DNA of 30,218 nt from assembly GCA_003446735.1 (NCBI GenBank), contig DMCJ01000151.1, positions 1 to 30,218 on the forward strand, given 5' to 3'. The first letter of the stretch is position 1. Each line of letters opens with the position of its first letter. This document shows, one piece after another, positions 7,889-14,342 of this stretch. A program made the translations under genes and the position numbers. The notes under the pieces are model-generated. The model had not been told where the DNA came from, made no database searches, and saw only the letters and a list, made by a program, of their open reading frames with translations. The stretch comes from Lachnospiraceae bacterium. Lineage in GTDB: Bacteria > Bacillota > Clostridia > Lachnospirales > Lachnospiraceae.

Positions 7889-7916
7889 TAGACGAAGGAA
7901 TCTTCATTTCGTTACA
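7889..7916 (-). promoter_or_regulatory. ECF-type autoregulatory promoter of the sigma operon
   Basis: On the minus strand TGTAAC (7911-7916) and CGTCTA (7889-7894) are separated by 16 bp. This matches the AAC / CGTC signature of ECF sigma promoters in Firmicutes such as SigW-type sites. It lies 36 bp upstream of the sigma gene start, so the sigma factor probably activates its own operon. Confidence 0.75.
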
Positions 7917-7965
7917 AAAAAAATAAAAAAATTTTCAAAAATGATTATATAATAGTTTTTAGATT

Positions 7966-7993
7966 TTGAAAAATGCGTGACATATGCTATTAT
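7966..7993 (+). promoter_or_regulatory. Sigma-70 type promoter for the PilZ gene
   Basis: TTGAAA (7966-7971), a 16-bp spacer and TATTAT (7988-7993) lie 38 bp before the PilZ ATG. The area around 7917-7970 is extremely A/T-rich, which fits an UP-element-like region shared with the divergent ECF promoter. Confidence 0.6.
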
Positions 7994-8031
7994 AGGAAGA
8001 GAGTGTTTAAACAGTATCAGGGGAATTTTGT

Positions 8032-8733
8032 ATGTATGTTGAGGAATTACAACCGGGTACCGATGTTGAGGTGGTTATAAAAGGAACGGATAAACTCCCG
8101 CTTCATCTTAACACGAAGGTGACGGAAAGGGAGATCGATGCAAAGATAAAGCATTTTATCTTTCTGGAGCCGTGCTATCATGAGGAAGCGCTTATAAATC
8201 CCAACAATCTTACCGGTGAGGTTGAACTTAATTACATACCTGCAGGTGAAGACAGCAGCAGGGTTGAATGCTGGAAAAGGATCAACTTTAAATACCTTTC
8301 CGATCTTAAATGCTATATTGTCATAACAAACAATATGAGCAGAGCAGTCAACAGGCGGCAGTTTTACCGGGTATCCATCGGCTGTCCGGCTGTGGTACGT
8401 GTCGGCGAGAACAGAAAGACTTATGACTGTACGGTCCACGACATCTCACTTCAGGGAATATCCATTACGATGGGAGAGCTTGAATATGATGCCGTGGGTA
8501 TTCCCATGTCCGTGGTTTTTTATGAGGAAGCTACGGGGACCAACTTCCGTATATCCTGTCTTTGCGTAAGAGCCTGCCCCGTGGGACGTAATCTCTGGAG
8601 ATACGGATGCCAGTTTACGAAGACGCCGCCGGAGCTTGCAAGCTATGTTTACAGAAAGCAGCGTGAGGAAATGGCAAAGCGTTCGGGCACCGAGCCGAGG
8701 AAGCCTATAATAACATTTAATAAAAACGAATAA
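8032..8733 (+). CDS. PilZ-domain c-di-GMP-binding protein (flagellar brake-like)
   Basis: This 233-residue protein has an N-terminal YcgR/YpfA-type beta domain (about 1-100) and a C-terminal PilZ domain (about 108-215). Both c-di-GMP contact motifs are visible: RRQFYR at 108-113 (the RxxxR type) and DISLQG at 137-142 (the D/NxSxxG type). Family knowledge says YcgR-like proteins bind c-di-GMP and slow flagellar rotation by contacting the motor or stator. The ribosome binding site AGGGGA is 8 bases before the ATG. It leads a run of three plus-strand genes (PilZ, thioesterase, XRE) and pairs functionally with the HD-GYP enzyme in this window. Confidence 0.85.
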   Translation: MYVEELQPGTDVEVVIKGTDKLPLHLNTKVTEREIDAKIKHFIFLEPCYHEEALINPNNLTGEVELNYIPAGEDSSRVECWKRINFKYLSDLKCYIVITNNMSRAVNRRQFYRVSIGCPAVVRVGENRKTYDCTVHDISLQGISITMGELEYDAVGIPMSVVFYEEATGTNFRISCLCVRACPVGRNLWRYGCQFTKTPPELASYVYRKQREEMAKRSGTEPRKPIITFNKNE

Positions 8734-8755
8734 AATTTTTTGACCGGAGGATAAG

Positions 8756-9154
8756 ATGGCTACATTTAAAAGCCTTGAAGAGGCGAGAGAACATTTTAAA
8801 AACGACAGATTTGCCTCATTGGCAGGTGCTTCGATAGATGAGATGACGGATAATACCGCAGTCTGCAGCATGACGCTTTCCGATGTACATAAAAATGCCT
8901 ATGGCGGAGTCATGGGAGGAGCCATATTTACGCTGGCCGATCTGGCATTTGCCGTTGTGGCTAACCAGATACACAGCCTTTCGGTAGCATCCCAGGTGAG
9001 CATCAATTATCTTTCCGCTCCGAAGGGAAGTAAGCTCATAGCAAAAGCAAAGAGCATAAAAGAAGGCAGGACGACCACGGTGATAACTGTGGAGGTGTAT
9101 GACGATAACGACAGATACATCGCGCTTTTTACCGGAACGGCGTTTAAGCTTTAA
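8756..9154 (+). CDS. Hotdog-fold thioesterase of the PaaI family
   Basis: This 132-residue single-domain hotdog protein has the PaaI/YbgC-type active-site region NAYGGVMGGAIFTLAD (about 48-63), in which the central helix follows the HG/GG turn. Such enzymes hydrolyse acyl-CoA thioesters, often aryl or medium-chain acyl-CoAs, in the cytosol. The substrate cannot be told. GGAGG lies 7 bases before the ATG, and the gene is 22 bp behind the PilZ gene and 22 bp ahead of the XRE gene, so all three are probably one transcript. Confidence 0.82.
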   Translation: MATFKSLEEAREHFKNDRFASLAGASIDEMTDNTAVCSMTLSDVHKNAYGGVMGGAIFTLADLAFAVVANQIHSLSVASQVSINYLSAPKGSKLIAKAKSIKEGRTTTVITVEVYDDNDRYIALFTGTAFKL

Positions 9155-9176
9155 GGATATATAAAGGAGGATCCGG

Positions 9177-9695
9177 ATGCCCCGGGTATCAACAAAGGAA
9201 AATAAGACTTTATATCAGAGTAAGAGAGAGGAACTCGGCTTAAGCCGCGAGAAGGCAGCCGAGCTTTTGGAGACGATCCCTCCCGAGAGGATAGAGAGGA
9301 TAGAAAGCGGGAAATTTACCGCTCATCCGGATGAAGTCCTTATAATGGCCGAGAAATACAAATGCCCCGAGCTGTGCAATCACTACTGCGCGAATGAATG
9401 CGAGATAGGCAAACAGTATGTCCCCGAGGTAAAGGTAACGCATCTTTCCCAGATAGTCCTCGAGATGGTAGCCTCGATCAATTCCATTCAGAAATGGAAG
9501 GACAGACTTATCGAGATCACGGCGGACGGGGTCATAGAAGAGGATGAGATCGAGGATTTCGTGGCGATCCAGAAAGAACTCGAGCGTATATCCGTCATGG
9601 TGGAAACGCTCCAGCTTTGGTCCGAGCAGAAATTATCGAGCGGAAGCATAGATCCCGAGGTATATGAAAGGATCCGCGCCGCGATGGAAAAATGA
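9177..9695 (+). CDS. XRE-family helix-turn-helix regulator with a four-cysteine cluster
   Basis: This 172-residue protein has an N-terminal Cro/CI-type helix-turn-helix (about 10-62). It is followed by four cysteines exactly four residues apart (C63, C67, C71, C75), a pattern suited to metal or Fe-S binding. A largely helical C-terminal part follows (about 88-172). Related XRE proteins in Firmicutes share the ELxNxYCxxECxIG segment, but the extra leading cysteines give a full C-x3 series here. Its DNA targets and ligand are unknown. AAGGAGG is 7 bases before the ATG. The gene ends the PilZ, thioesterase, XRE unit and is followed by a strong terminator. Confidence 0.75.
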   Translation: MPRVSTKENKTLYQSKREELGLSREKAAELLETIPPERIERIESGKFTAHPDEVLIMAEKYKCPELCNHYCANECEIGKQYVPEVKVTHLSQIVLEMVASINSIQKWKDRLIEITADGVIEEDEIEDFVAIQKELERISVMVETLQLWSEQKLSSGSIDPEVYERIRAAMEK

Positions 9696-9718
9696 TCTAA
9701 AAGTAAGATAAAAGTAAG

Positions 9719-9743
9719 ATGCTCCGGGTTCCGGGGCATTTTT
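9719..9743 (+). terminator. Intrinsic terminator after the XRE gene
   Basis: A 9-bp stem (9719-9727 with 9731-9739, one T-G wobble) closes a three-base loop GTT and is followed by five Ts (9739-9743). It ends the PilZ, thioesterase, XRE transcript. Confidence 0.88.
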
Positions 9744-9845
9744 CAGTTTGTGCGAAAATAAATCGGTTTATTTTACACCTGTTGTCATTTTTTTACCGGG
9801 CTGCAGGTTTTATACTTGTGTTAAATAAAACAAAGGAGATGCGCC

Positions 9846-9962
9846 ATGACAACAAAGGAACGGATATTGGCCATCCGGGTGATCGAACAGGCTGCGACAA
9901 CCCCGGGGCTTAAGGACATGATCGAGATAAAAGAAAAGATTGTTAAGGAGGATTCAAAATGA
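9846..9962 (+). CDS. Small charged hypothetical protein, 38 residues, coupled to the next gene
   Basis: This short ORF follows AAAGGAG at a suitable distance and ends in an ATGA overlap with the small membrane protein, so translation is probably coupled. The product is mostly helical and amphipathic (MTTKERILAIRVIEQAATTP at the start) with 13 charged residues and no membrane segment. A TATACT about 30 bp upstream could be its -10 element, but no good -35 is seen. I recognise no family. It may be a partner or regulator of the membrane protein. Confidence 0.5.
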   Translation: MTTKERILAIRVIEQAATTPGLKDMIEIKEKIVKEDSK

Positions 9963-10183
9963 TCAGTTTAATTTTTATAATCTTAATGCTTGCAGTATTC
10001 GGAAAGATGTTCGGGCTTGCGATAAAGATGACATGGGGAATCGTTAAGGTAGTATTTTCACTGGTATTCCTTCCCATATTTTTGATAGCACTTGTAGTAG
10101 CCGGACTTTTATATGTGGCATTACCCATACTTGTTGTGATCGGTATTATTGCATTCATCTCGTCGGCCACCGCAAAAGCTTGA
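9959..10183 (+). CDS. Small membrane protein, 74 residues, two hydrophobic helices
   Basis: Almost the whole protein is hydrophobic. Two or three segments (about 2-20, 26-45 and 48-68) are separated by the short charged stretch KMTWGIVK. A perfect AGGAGG lies 8 bases before the ATG, inside the preceding small ORF. Its length and composition suggest an integral membrane protein, possibly of a stress or holin-like type, but no family signature is visible. It is coupled by ATGA to the 38-residue ORF. No terminator is seen behind it before the LexA-controlled promoter. Confidence 0.6.
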   Translation: MISLIFIILMLAVFGKMFGLAIKMTWGIVKVVFSLVFLPIFLIALVVAGLLYVALPILVVIGIIAFISSATAKA

Positions 10184-10238
10184 TGTAAAAGGTGATGTAA
10201 AAGGGAATTAAAGTCCGATAAAAGGGCCCGAAAAGGGG

Positions 10239-10267
10239 TTTACAAAACCGAACAGATGTTCTAAAAT
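10239..10267 (+). promoter_or_regulatory. Sigma-70 type promoter of the small LexA-controlled gene
   Basis: TTTACA (10239-10244), a 17-bp spacer and TAAAAT (10262-10267) form the promoter. An overlapping TATAAT at 10267-10272 could also serve as -10. The LexA-like box lies in the spacer. Confidence 0.55.
10249..10262 (+). promoter_or_regulatory. LexA (SOS) operator
   Basis: CGAACAGATGTTCT matches the Gram-positive LexA consensus CGAACRNRYGTTYG at every position but the last. The core GAACA-GA-TGTTC is a perfect inverted repeat. It sits between the -35 and -10 elements, where bound LexA would block polymerase. Confidence 0.75.
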
Positions 10268-10290
10268 ATAATCCACGGAGGACAGGGCCC

Positions 10291-10578
10291 ATGGCGGTAC
10301 ACAGGCAGAACGTGGATGTGATAGCACAGTTTAATAAAGACGGTAAGGTGATCCCGATCCGCGTTCGATTAGAGGACGAGGACGGGTTTCGCCATGAATA
10401 TACGATAAAGGAATACCGTGAAATAGAGCACCCCGGATGCGGGGTGCCTCTGCCTAACGGGATATTTGTTACGGGTAATACCCTTATTTACGAATGTAAG
10501 ATAAGTGTCCTTGGGCATGTAAAGACTATAGATCTTTATTATAAAGCAGGGGATATGACCTGGTATGTCAGCACATGA
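10291..10578 (+). CDS. Small hypothetical protein, probably SOS-induced
   Basis: This 95-residue protein has no membrane segment or signal peptide and reads as a compact all-beta fold: alternating strands at about 5-27, 34-42, 55-77 and 80-95. Conserved-looking elements are KVIPIRVRLEDEDG and the HPGCGVPLPNG turn. I do not recognise a family. The promoter carries a near-perfect LexA box, so expression should rise on DNA damage. GGAGG lies 9 bases before the ATG. Its last codons form the 5' arm of the downstream terminator. A role beside a DNA repair polymerase or nuclease is possible, but no such gene is adjacent. Confidence 0.7.
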   Translation: MAVHRQNVDVIAQFNKDGKVIPIRVRLEDEDGFRHEYTIKEYREIEHPGCGVPLPNGIFVTGNTLIYECKISVLGHVKTIDLYYKAGDMTWYVST

Positions 10579-10593
10579 TATGCCGGGTCTTTT
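10557..10593 (+). terminator. Terminator overlapping the end of the small SOS gene
   Basis: Bases 10557-10567 pair with 10579-10589 (11 bp, four of them G-T wobbles) around an 11-base loop that contains the stop codon. Four Ts follow. The 5' arm is coding sequence. It would end transcription before the convergent mtnA gene. Confidence 0.6.
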
Positions 10594-10602
10594 CATTTAA
10601 GA

Positions 10603-11682
10603 TCATGTTCTCTTAAAATCATATTCCCTGAAGATACCGTTTTCCGTGATGATGGCCGTGATAAGCTCATGGTCAGTTACATCAAAAGCGGGATTGTAGA
10701 CATTGATCCCTTCGGGAGCCATCCTCTCCTTATACCACATGGTCGTGACCTCGTCAGGATCACGCTGCTCGATAACGATATCATCACCCGTAGGAGTCTT
10801 CGGATCTATAGTAGATGTCGGAGCGCAGACATAGAACGGGATATCATATCTTTTTGCGACCGTTGCGACAACGCTCGTTCCGATCTTGTTTGCGACATCC
10901 CCGTTTGCTGCGACCCTGTCACATCCGACAAAAACGGCATTTATCTTTCCGGCTCTCATAAGTGAGGCGCACATATTATCACAAAGAAGAGTTACATCGA
11001 TCCCGGCATTTGCGAGCTCGTAGGCGGTAAGACGGGCTCCCTGTAAAAGAGGTCTCGTCTCATCCGCATAGACTTTTATGTCATATCCTTTTTCATGTGC
11101 GAGATATATCGGCGCCGTAGCCGTTCCGTACATGCTTGTAGCAAGGCTCCCGGCGTTACAGTGAGTGAGTATCCCGTAGCCCGGCTTTATAAGAGAAAGT
11201 CCGTATTCTCCGATCTTTCTGCAGGTATCGATATCTTCCTGCTGGATAGCGCATGCCTCATCATGTAAAGCGGTAAGGGTCACTCCTATGTTTGAATCTT
11301 TTTCAAGCGATCTTTTGCATGTTTCGTCCATCCTCGCAAGAGCCCACGAAAGATTGACTGCCGTCGGCCTTGAGGAATTCAAATAATCGCTCATTTCCTT
11401 ATATTCTTTATAGAATGCATCCGCATCCTTTGCATGTTTTGCGATATCAAAGGCGAGCACATACATACCGTATGCCGCTGCAACGCCTATCGCAGGTGCA
11501 CCGCGCACTTTAAGAAGATAGATCGCATCCCATATTTCCTTTGCCTGCGTCAGTCTTATGATCTTAACGCTTCCGGGCAGAAGAGTCTGGTCTATCGCGA
11601 CCACTGCCGGAGTCTTTTCGTCAAGGGATACCGTAAGACGGTCATTTATATTTATTTCATTTGTCTCTTTTATAATGTTCAT
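10603..11682 (-). CDS. mtnA: S-methyl-5-thioribose-1-phosphate isomerase
   Basis: This 359-residue enzyme converts 5-methylthioribose-1-phosphate to 5-methylthioribulose-1-phosphate in methionine salvage, and also acts on 5-deoxyribose-1-phosphate. It is a member of the eIF2B-alpha-like family. Visible motifs are RGAPAIG (60-66), the catalytic cysteine C175 in THCNAGSLAT, the ADETRP segment (206-211), and the catalytic Asp D255 in GCDRVAANGDVANKIGT. The gene lies 12 bp behind the class II aldolase gene and should be co-transcribed with it. No methylthioadenosine nucleosidase, mtnK or mtnBCD genes are in the window, so the pair fits the shorter DHAP shunt rather than full methionine regeneration. 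Confidence 0.92.
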   Translation of the reverse strand: MNIIKETNEININDRLTVSLDEKTPAVVAIDQTLLPGSVKIIRLTQAKEIWDAIYLLKVRGAPAIGVAAAYGMYVLAFDIAKHAKDADAFYKEYKEMSDYLNSSRPTAVNLSWALARMDETCKRSLEKDSNIGVTLTALHDEACAIQQEDIDTCRKIGEYGLSLIKPGYGILTHCNAGSLATSMYGTATAPIYLAHEKGYDIKVYADETRPLLQGARLTAYELANAGIDVTLLCDNMCASLMRAGKINAVFVGCDRVAANGDVANKIGTSVVATVAKRYDIPFYVCAPTSTIDPKTPTGDDIVIEQRDPDEVTTMWYKERMAPEGINVYNPAFDVTDHELITAIITENGIFREYDFKRT

Positions 11683-11694
11683 TTGATTTTCCGT

Positions 11695-12363
11695 TTAAAA
11701 GTTCTTTCGCATTTCCATAAGGCGCTCGATCTGCTCCTTCGTAAGGCGGTTTTTGCTTAAAGATAAGTCACCGCTTTTAGAAATAATGATATCGGACAGG
11801 AGAAGGATCTTTGCATAATGTTCCATCGATTCCAAAAGATAAAATGCTCTGTAGGGATCCTTGGCCCAGGTCACAACGCCGTGGTTTCCGAGGATCACGC
11901 CGGGATGAGTATTTATGTAGGGCGCGATGGCTTCGGGCACTTCATCGGAACCAAGCTCGGCATAAGGAGTTACGGGGATTTCCCCGAAATTAAGGATCGC
12001 TTCTGCCAGAACGGGCTCATTTAAAGGAAGTCCGGTGACGGAATATGCGGTGCAAAAAGGCGGATGCGCATGACAAACTGACACAAGTGTCGAATTTTCT
12101 TTGTAGGCACGAAGATGCATCTTAAGTTCCGAAGAAGGTCTGTATTTCCCGTTCGCCCCGCCCTCGATAACATTTCCGTTAAGGTCGGTCAGAACGAGCA
12201 TCTTCCTTTTCATAAAGCCTTTTGAAACGCCGCTCGGAGTCGCGAGCACCAGGTCCTTCCCAAGCCGGATCGAGATATTCCCGTCATTCGCAGCCACGAA
12301 CCCGCGCGCATACATCCTTCTTCCTATATCAAGTATCGCATCTTCCGCTTTCTTCCTCTTCAT
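11695..12363 (-). CDS. Class II (zinc) aldolase, likely 5-(methylthio)ribulose/5-deoxyribulose-1-phosphate aldolase
   Basis: This 222-residue protein is of the fuculose/ribulose-phosphate aldolase (AraD/FucA) family. Catalytic E79 lies in SSELKMHL and the zinc ligands are H98 and H100 in CHAHPP and H161 in LGNHG. The phosphate-binding loop NDGNISIR is at 26-33. Beside mtnA such enzymes cleave 5-deoxyribulose- or methylthioribulose-1-phosphate to dihydroxyacetone phosphate and an aldehyde (DHAP shunt, established in other bacteria). Alternatives are fuculose- or ribulose-phosphate aldolase or the MtnB dehydratase, a structural relative. AGAGGG precedes the ATG. The leader contains a strong ribosome binding site with a 13-codon ORF and a hairpin. 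Confidence 0.8.
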   Translation of the reverse strand: MKRKKAEDAILDIGRRMYARGFVAANDGNISIRLGKDLVLATPSGVSKGFMKRKMLVLTDLNGNVIEGGANGKYRPSSELKMHLRAYKENSTLVSVCHAHPPFCTAYSVTGLPLNEPVLAEAILNFGEIPVTPYAELGSDEVPEAIAPYINTHPGVILGNHGVVTWAKDPYRAFYLLESMEHYAKILLLSDIIISKSGDLSLSKNRLTKEQIERLMEMRKNF

Positions 12364-12413
12364 ACCCGCAAGTCCCTCTTTTTGGTTCTTTTTTCTGTTT
12401 TTTACGAATATTG

Positions 12414-12455
12414 TTAGTCCTCGATTTGTTCAAAGCCATTTTCAATTTCATTCAT
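12414..12455 (-). CDS. 13-codon ORF in the leader of the aldolase-mtnA operon
   Basis: On the minus strand a perfect AGGAGG stands 9 bases before an ATG that opens 13 codons (MNEIENGFEQIED) and a TAA. It ends 50 bases before the aldolase start. Its ribosome binding site is stronger than that of the aldolase, so translation of this peptide is plausible. It may be a leader peptide that affects expression downstream. A second ATG four bases later opens an overlapping 41-codon frame that runs into the aldolase gene, which I consider less likely. Confidence 0.35.
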   Translation of the reverse strand: MNEIENGFEQIED

Positions 12456-12478
12456 TGGCTTATTCCTCCTATTTCATC

Positions 12479-12508
12479 AAAAAGTGTCAACAGTGCTGAC
12501 ACTTTTTT
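12479..12508. terminator. Bidirectional hairpin: terminator, attenuator or operator
   Basis: AAAAAGTGTCA (12479-12489) pairs perfectly with TGACACTTTTT (12497-12507), an 11-bp stem with a seven-base loop. T-tracts are present in both directions. The dyad continues into the loop (CA.TG), as protein operators often do. No plus-strand gene ends nearby. On the minus strand it lies upstream of the aldolase gene, so it may act as a conditional terminator or repressor site for that operon. The rest of 12364-12633 (leader and A/T-rich DNA) shows no gene. Confidence 0.6.
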
Positions 12509-12633
12509 AACGGAATTATTACGTAAACAGATAAATTGTGCTAAAAAAAAACTTCAATTTGTATTATTCTATCATAAGAAACATATCATTGAAAACCCTG
12601 CAGAAAGTAAAAAACGGCGGCGACAGCCCCACC

Positions 12634-12662
12634 TTGTCATACGCAGCGCTATATAATATAAT
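12634..12662 (+). promoter_or_regulatory. Sigma-70 type promoter of the aquaporin gene
   Basis: TTGTCA (12634-12639), a 17-bp spacer and a perfect TATAAT (12657-12662) precede the gene. The leader has a small CGCGG-ACA-CCGCG hairpin before the AGGAGG ribosome binding site. Confidence 0.75.
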
Positions 12663-12718
12663 GGAAGTGTTAAGGCGCGGACACCGCGTTACTCTTTATT
12701 GCATAGGAGGGATTTTAA

Positions 12719-13405
12719 ATGAAAAAGTACATAGCGGAATGTATAGGTACCTGCGTGCTCGTGACCATGGGCTGCGGTACGGCAATGCTTGTCGGATGTG
12801 ATGCGGCAAACGGCGGCGGATACATATTAACGGCTCTTGCCTTCGGCCTTTCCATCGTGGCCATGGCATACAGCATCGGAAATATCTCGGGCTGCCATGT
12901 AAATCCTGCGGTATCTCTTGCTGTACTTATCAAAGGCGGTATGGAGAAGGATGATTTTGCAGGTTATGTGATCGCTCAGGTGATCGGTGCTTTTATCGGA
13001 TCTGCGATCCTGGCACTTATCTTTGCAACGGGCTCCGTTTCGGATATGACCGGCGGATGCGGCGCCAACGGACTTGGCGGAGTTAACGGATCTCCCATAG
13101 CAGGTCTTATCGTTGAGATCGTCCTTACATTCATCTTTGTTATGACCATCCTCGGCGTAACAAGTGAAAAGGCAGGCCACGGCTCATTCGGAGGCCTTGT
13201 CATAGGTCTTACCCTTACCTTTGTTCACATCCTGGGCATAGGCTTAACTGGTACCAGCGTTAACCCTGCAAGAAGCATCGCCCCCGCAGTTTTTGCGGCG
13301 ATCGCCGGGAATACCGCTCCTCTTGCGGCTCTCTGGGTATTTATCGTAGGTCCCCTTATCGGTGCGGCTCTTGCGGCTTTCTGCTACAAATATCTTGAAA
13401 AATAA
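12719..13405 (+). CDS. aqpZ: Aquaporin, AqpZ-type water channel
   Basis: This 228-residue MIP-family channel has six hydrophobic helices and the two Asn-Pro-Ala pore motifs at 62-64 and 182-184. The selectivity-filter positions read F42, H170, T179 and R185, which are the residues of E. coli AqpZ. This favours a strict water channel over a GlpF-type glycerol facilitator. It lies in the cytoplasmic membrane and balances water flow. AGGAGGG is 7 bases before the ATG. The gene has its own promoter and its own terminator, so it is a single-gene unit ahead of the flagellar operon. Confidence 0.9.
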   Translation: MKKYIAECIGTCVLVTMGCGTAMLVGCDAANGGGYILTALAFGLSIVAMAYSIGNISGCHVNPAVSLAVLIKGGMEKDDFAGYVIAQVIGAFIGSAILALIFATGSVSDMTGGCGANGLGGVNGSPIAGLIVEIVLTFIFVMTILGVTSEKAGHGSFGGLVIGLTLTFVHILGIGLTGTSVNPARSIAPAVFAAIAGNTAPLAALWVFIVGPLIGAALAAFCYKYLEK

Positions 13406-13429
13406 GGCTTATAAAGGCATATGGAAAAG

Positions 13430-13456
13430 GAGATCCCTGCGGGGGTCTCTTTTTTT
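13430..13456 (+). terminator. Intrinsic terminator after the aquaporin gene
   Basis: GAGATCCC (13430-13437) pairs with GGGGTCTC (13442-13449), with one wobble, around TGCG. Seven Ts follow at 13450-13456. It insulates the aquaporin from the sigma-28 promoter 11 bp downstream. Confidence 0.9.
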
Positions 13457-13466
13457 ATTTTCCCTC

Positions 13467-13493
13467 TAAAGAATTTATAAAACCTGCCGATAA
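13467..13493 (+). promoter_or_regulatory. Sigma-28 (FliA/SigD) promoter of the flagellar operon
   Basis: TAAA (13467-13470), exactly 15 bp, then GCCGATAA (13486-13493) match the sigma-28 consensus fully. It lies 40 bp before flgM and should drive flgM, flgN, the two flgK genes and flgL. FlgM, the first product, inhibits this same sigma factor, giving a feedback loop. Confidence 0.9.
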
Positions 13494-13533
13494 TTATGTT
13501 AGACATACTATTCCCATGGAAGGAGGAAGCAAT

Positions 13534-13800
13534 ATGCGTATCGGAAATTTCGCGAGCGTACAGGCACTTTATCCCAACACAAAGCCTGCTCAGACCAATA
13601 CCGCGAAGACAAAAGGATTTTCTGATGCTGTTTCTATTTCCGGCGAAGGCAAAGATCTTGCGATCGCAAGGAAAGCCGTTGAAAATGCATCGGATATCAG
13701 GACCGAGCTTGTAGAATCCATCAAAGATCGCGTTAAGAACGGCACTTATGATGTAGATCCAGACAAGTTCGCGGACAGGATATTTGAAAAATTCGTATAA
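13534..13800 (+). CDS. flgM: Anti-sigma-28 factor FlgM
   Basis: This 88-residue protein has the disordered polar N-terminal half and the C-terminal sigma-28-binding helices typical of FlgM (SGEGKDLAIARKAVENASD, then IRTELVESIKDRVKNGTYDV and DKFADRIFEKFV). It binds and silences sigma-28 until the hook is finished and FlgM is exported. The start is set at the ATG preceded by AAGGAGGAAG. An in-frame ATG 18 bases earlier lies within the ribosome binding region and is unlikely. First gene behind the sigma-28 promoter, 12 bp before flgN. Confidence 0.9.
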   Translation: MRIGNFASVQALYPNTKPAQTNTAKTKGFSDAVSISGEGKDLAIARKAVENASDIRTELVESIKDRVKNGTYDVDPDKFADRIFEKFV

Positions 13801-13812
13801 CGAGGTATTCAA

Positions 13813-14331
13813 ATGGCAAGTTTAATGGACAACCTGATGGATCTTCTGGAAAAGGAAAATGACGAGTACCGGAAGCTGTTGGAATTATCCATGAATAAGA
13901 CCCCGATAATAATCGAGGGAAAAGTTGCTGAGCTTGACAAGATCACGGAAGATGAACAGGAGATAGTATCTGTTATCGCAAAGCTCGATAAAGAGCGTGA
14001 AAAGGTAATGACAGACATCGCCTCGGTATTGAACAAGGATGTTCATACACTAAAGCTCGATCAGTTAACTGCTTTACTTGAGGGAAGACCAAAAGAACAG
14101 AACAGGTTATCTGCGGTCCGGACGTCGCTTAAGCTGACGGTAGAAAGGCTTTCAAAAGTCAATAACCGCAATAAGGACCTTATAAATGATTCCCTTGAAA
14201 TGGTAGCCTATAATATGAACATCATCAAAGGAATGCAGGCGGCGCCGGAGACGGCCAATTATACTAAAAACGCCTACAGTTCCGGAGCACAGATGGGCAC
14301 CGATGTGAAGCGGTTTGATGCTAAACAATAA
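13813..14331 (+). CDS. flgN: Flagellar export chaperone FlgN-like protein
   Basis: This 172-residue, strongly helical and charged protein has long coiled-coil segments (about 5-80 and 95-140) and a flexible C-terminus. FlgN proteins are poorly conserved, so the call rests on length, the helical pattern, and the position between flgM and flgK, which is the standard order. FlgN keeps the hook-filament junction proteins FlgK and FlgL soluble and delivers them to the export apparatus. The ribosome binding site is modest (GAGGT). It lies 11 bp ahead of the first flgK. Confidence 0.78.
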   Translation: MASLMDNLMDLLEKENDEYRKLLELSMNKTPIIIEGKVAELDKITEDEQEIVSVIAKLDKEREKVMTDIASVLNKDVHTLKLDQLTALLEGRPKEQNRLSAVRTSLKLTVERLSKVNNRNKDLINDSLEMVAYNMNIIKGMQAAPETANYTKNAYSSGAQMGTDVKRFDAKQ

Positions 14332-14342
14332 TAGGTGATCAT

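Noticed and set aside
10215..10221. CCGATAA as a second sigma-28 -10 box (also at 23465-23471)
   Set aside because: No TAAA lies 15 bp upstream at either place, and at both the following gene has a better sigma-70 promoter.
12222..12656. 144-codon plus-strand ORF over the aldolase start and its upstream region
   Set aside because: The first part is antisense to the aldolase, the rest crosses the hairpin and A/T-rich DNA, and there is no ribosome binding site or recognisable product.
13516..13533. Earlier in-frame ATG for flgM
   Set aside because: The extra six codons cover the AAGGAGG ribosome binding site of the later ATG, and FlgM proteins begin near MRI.
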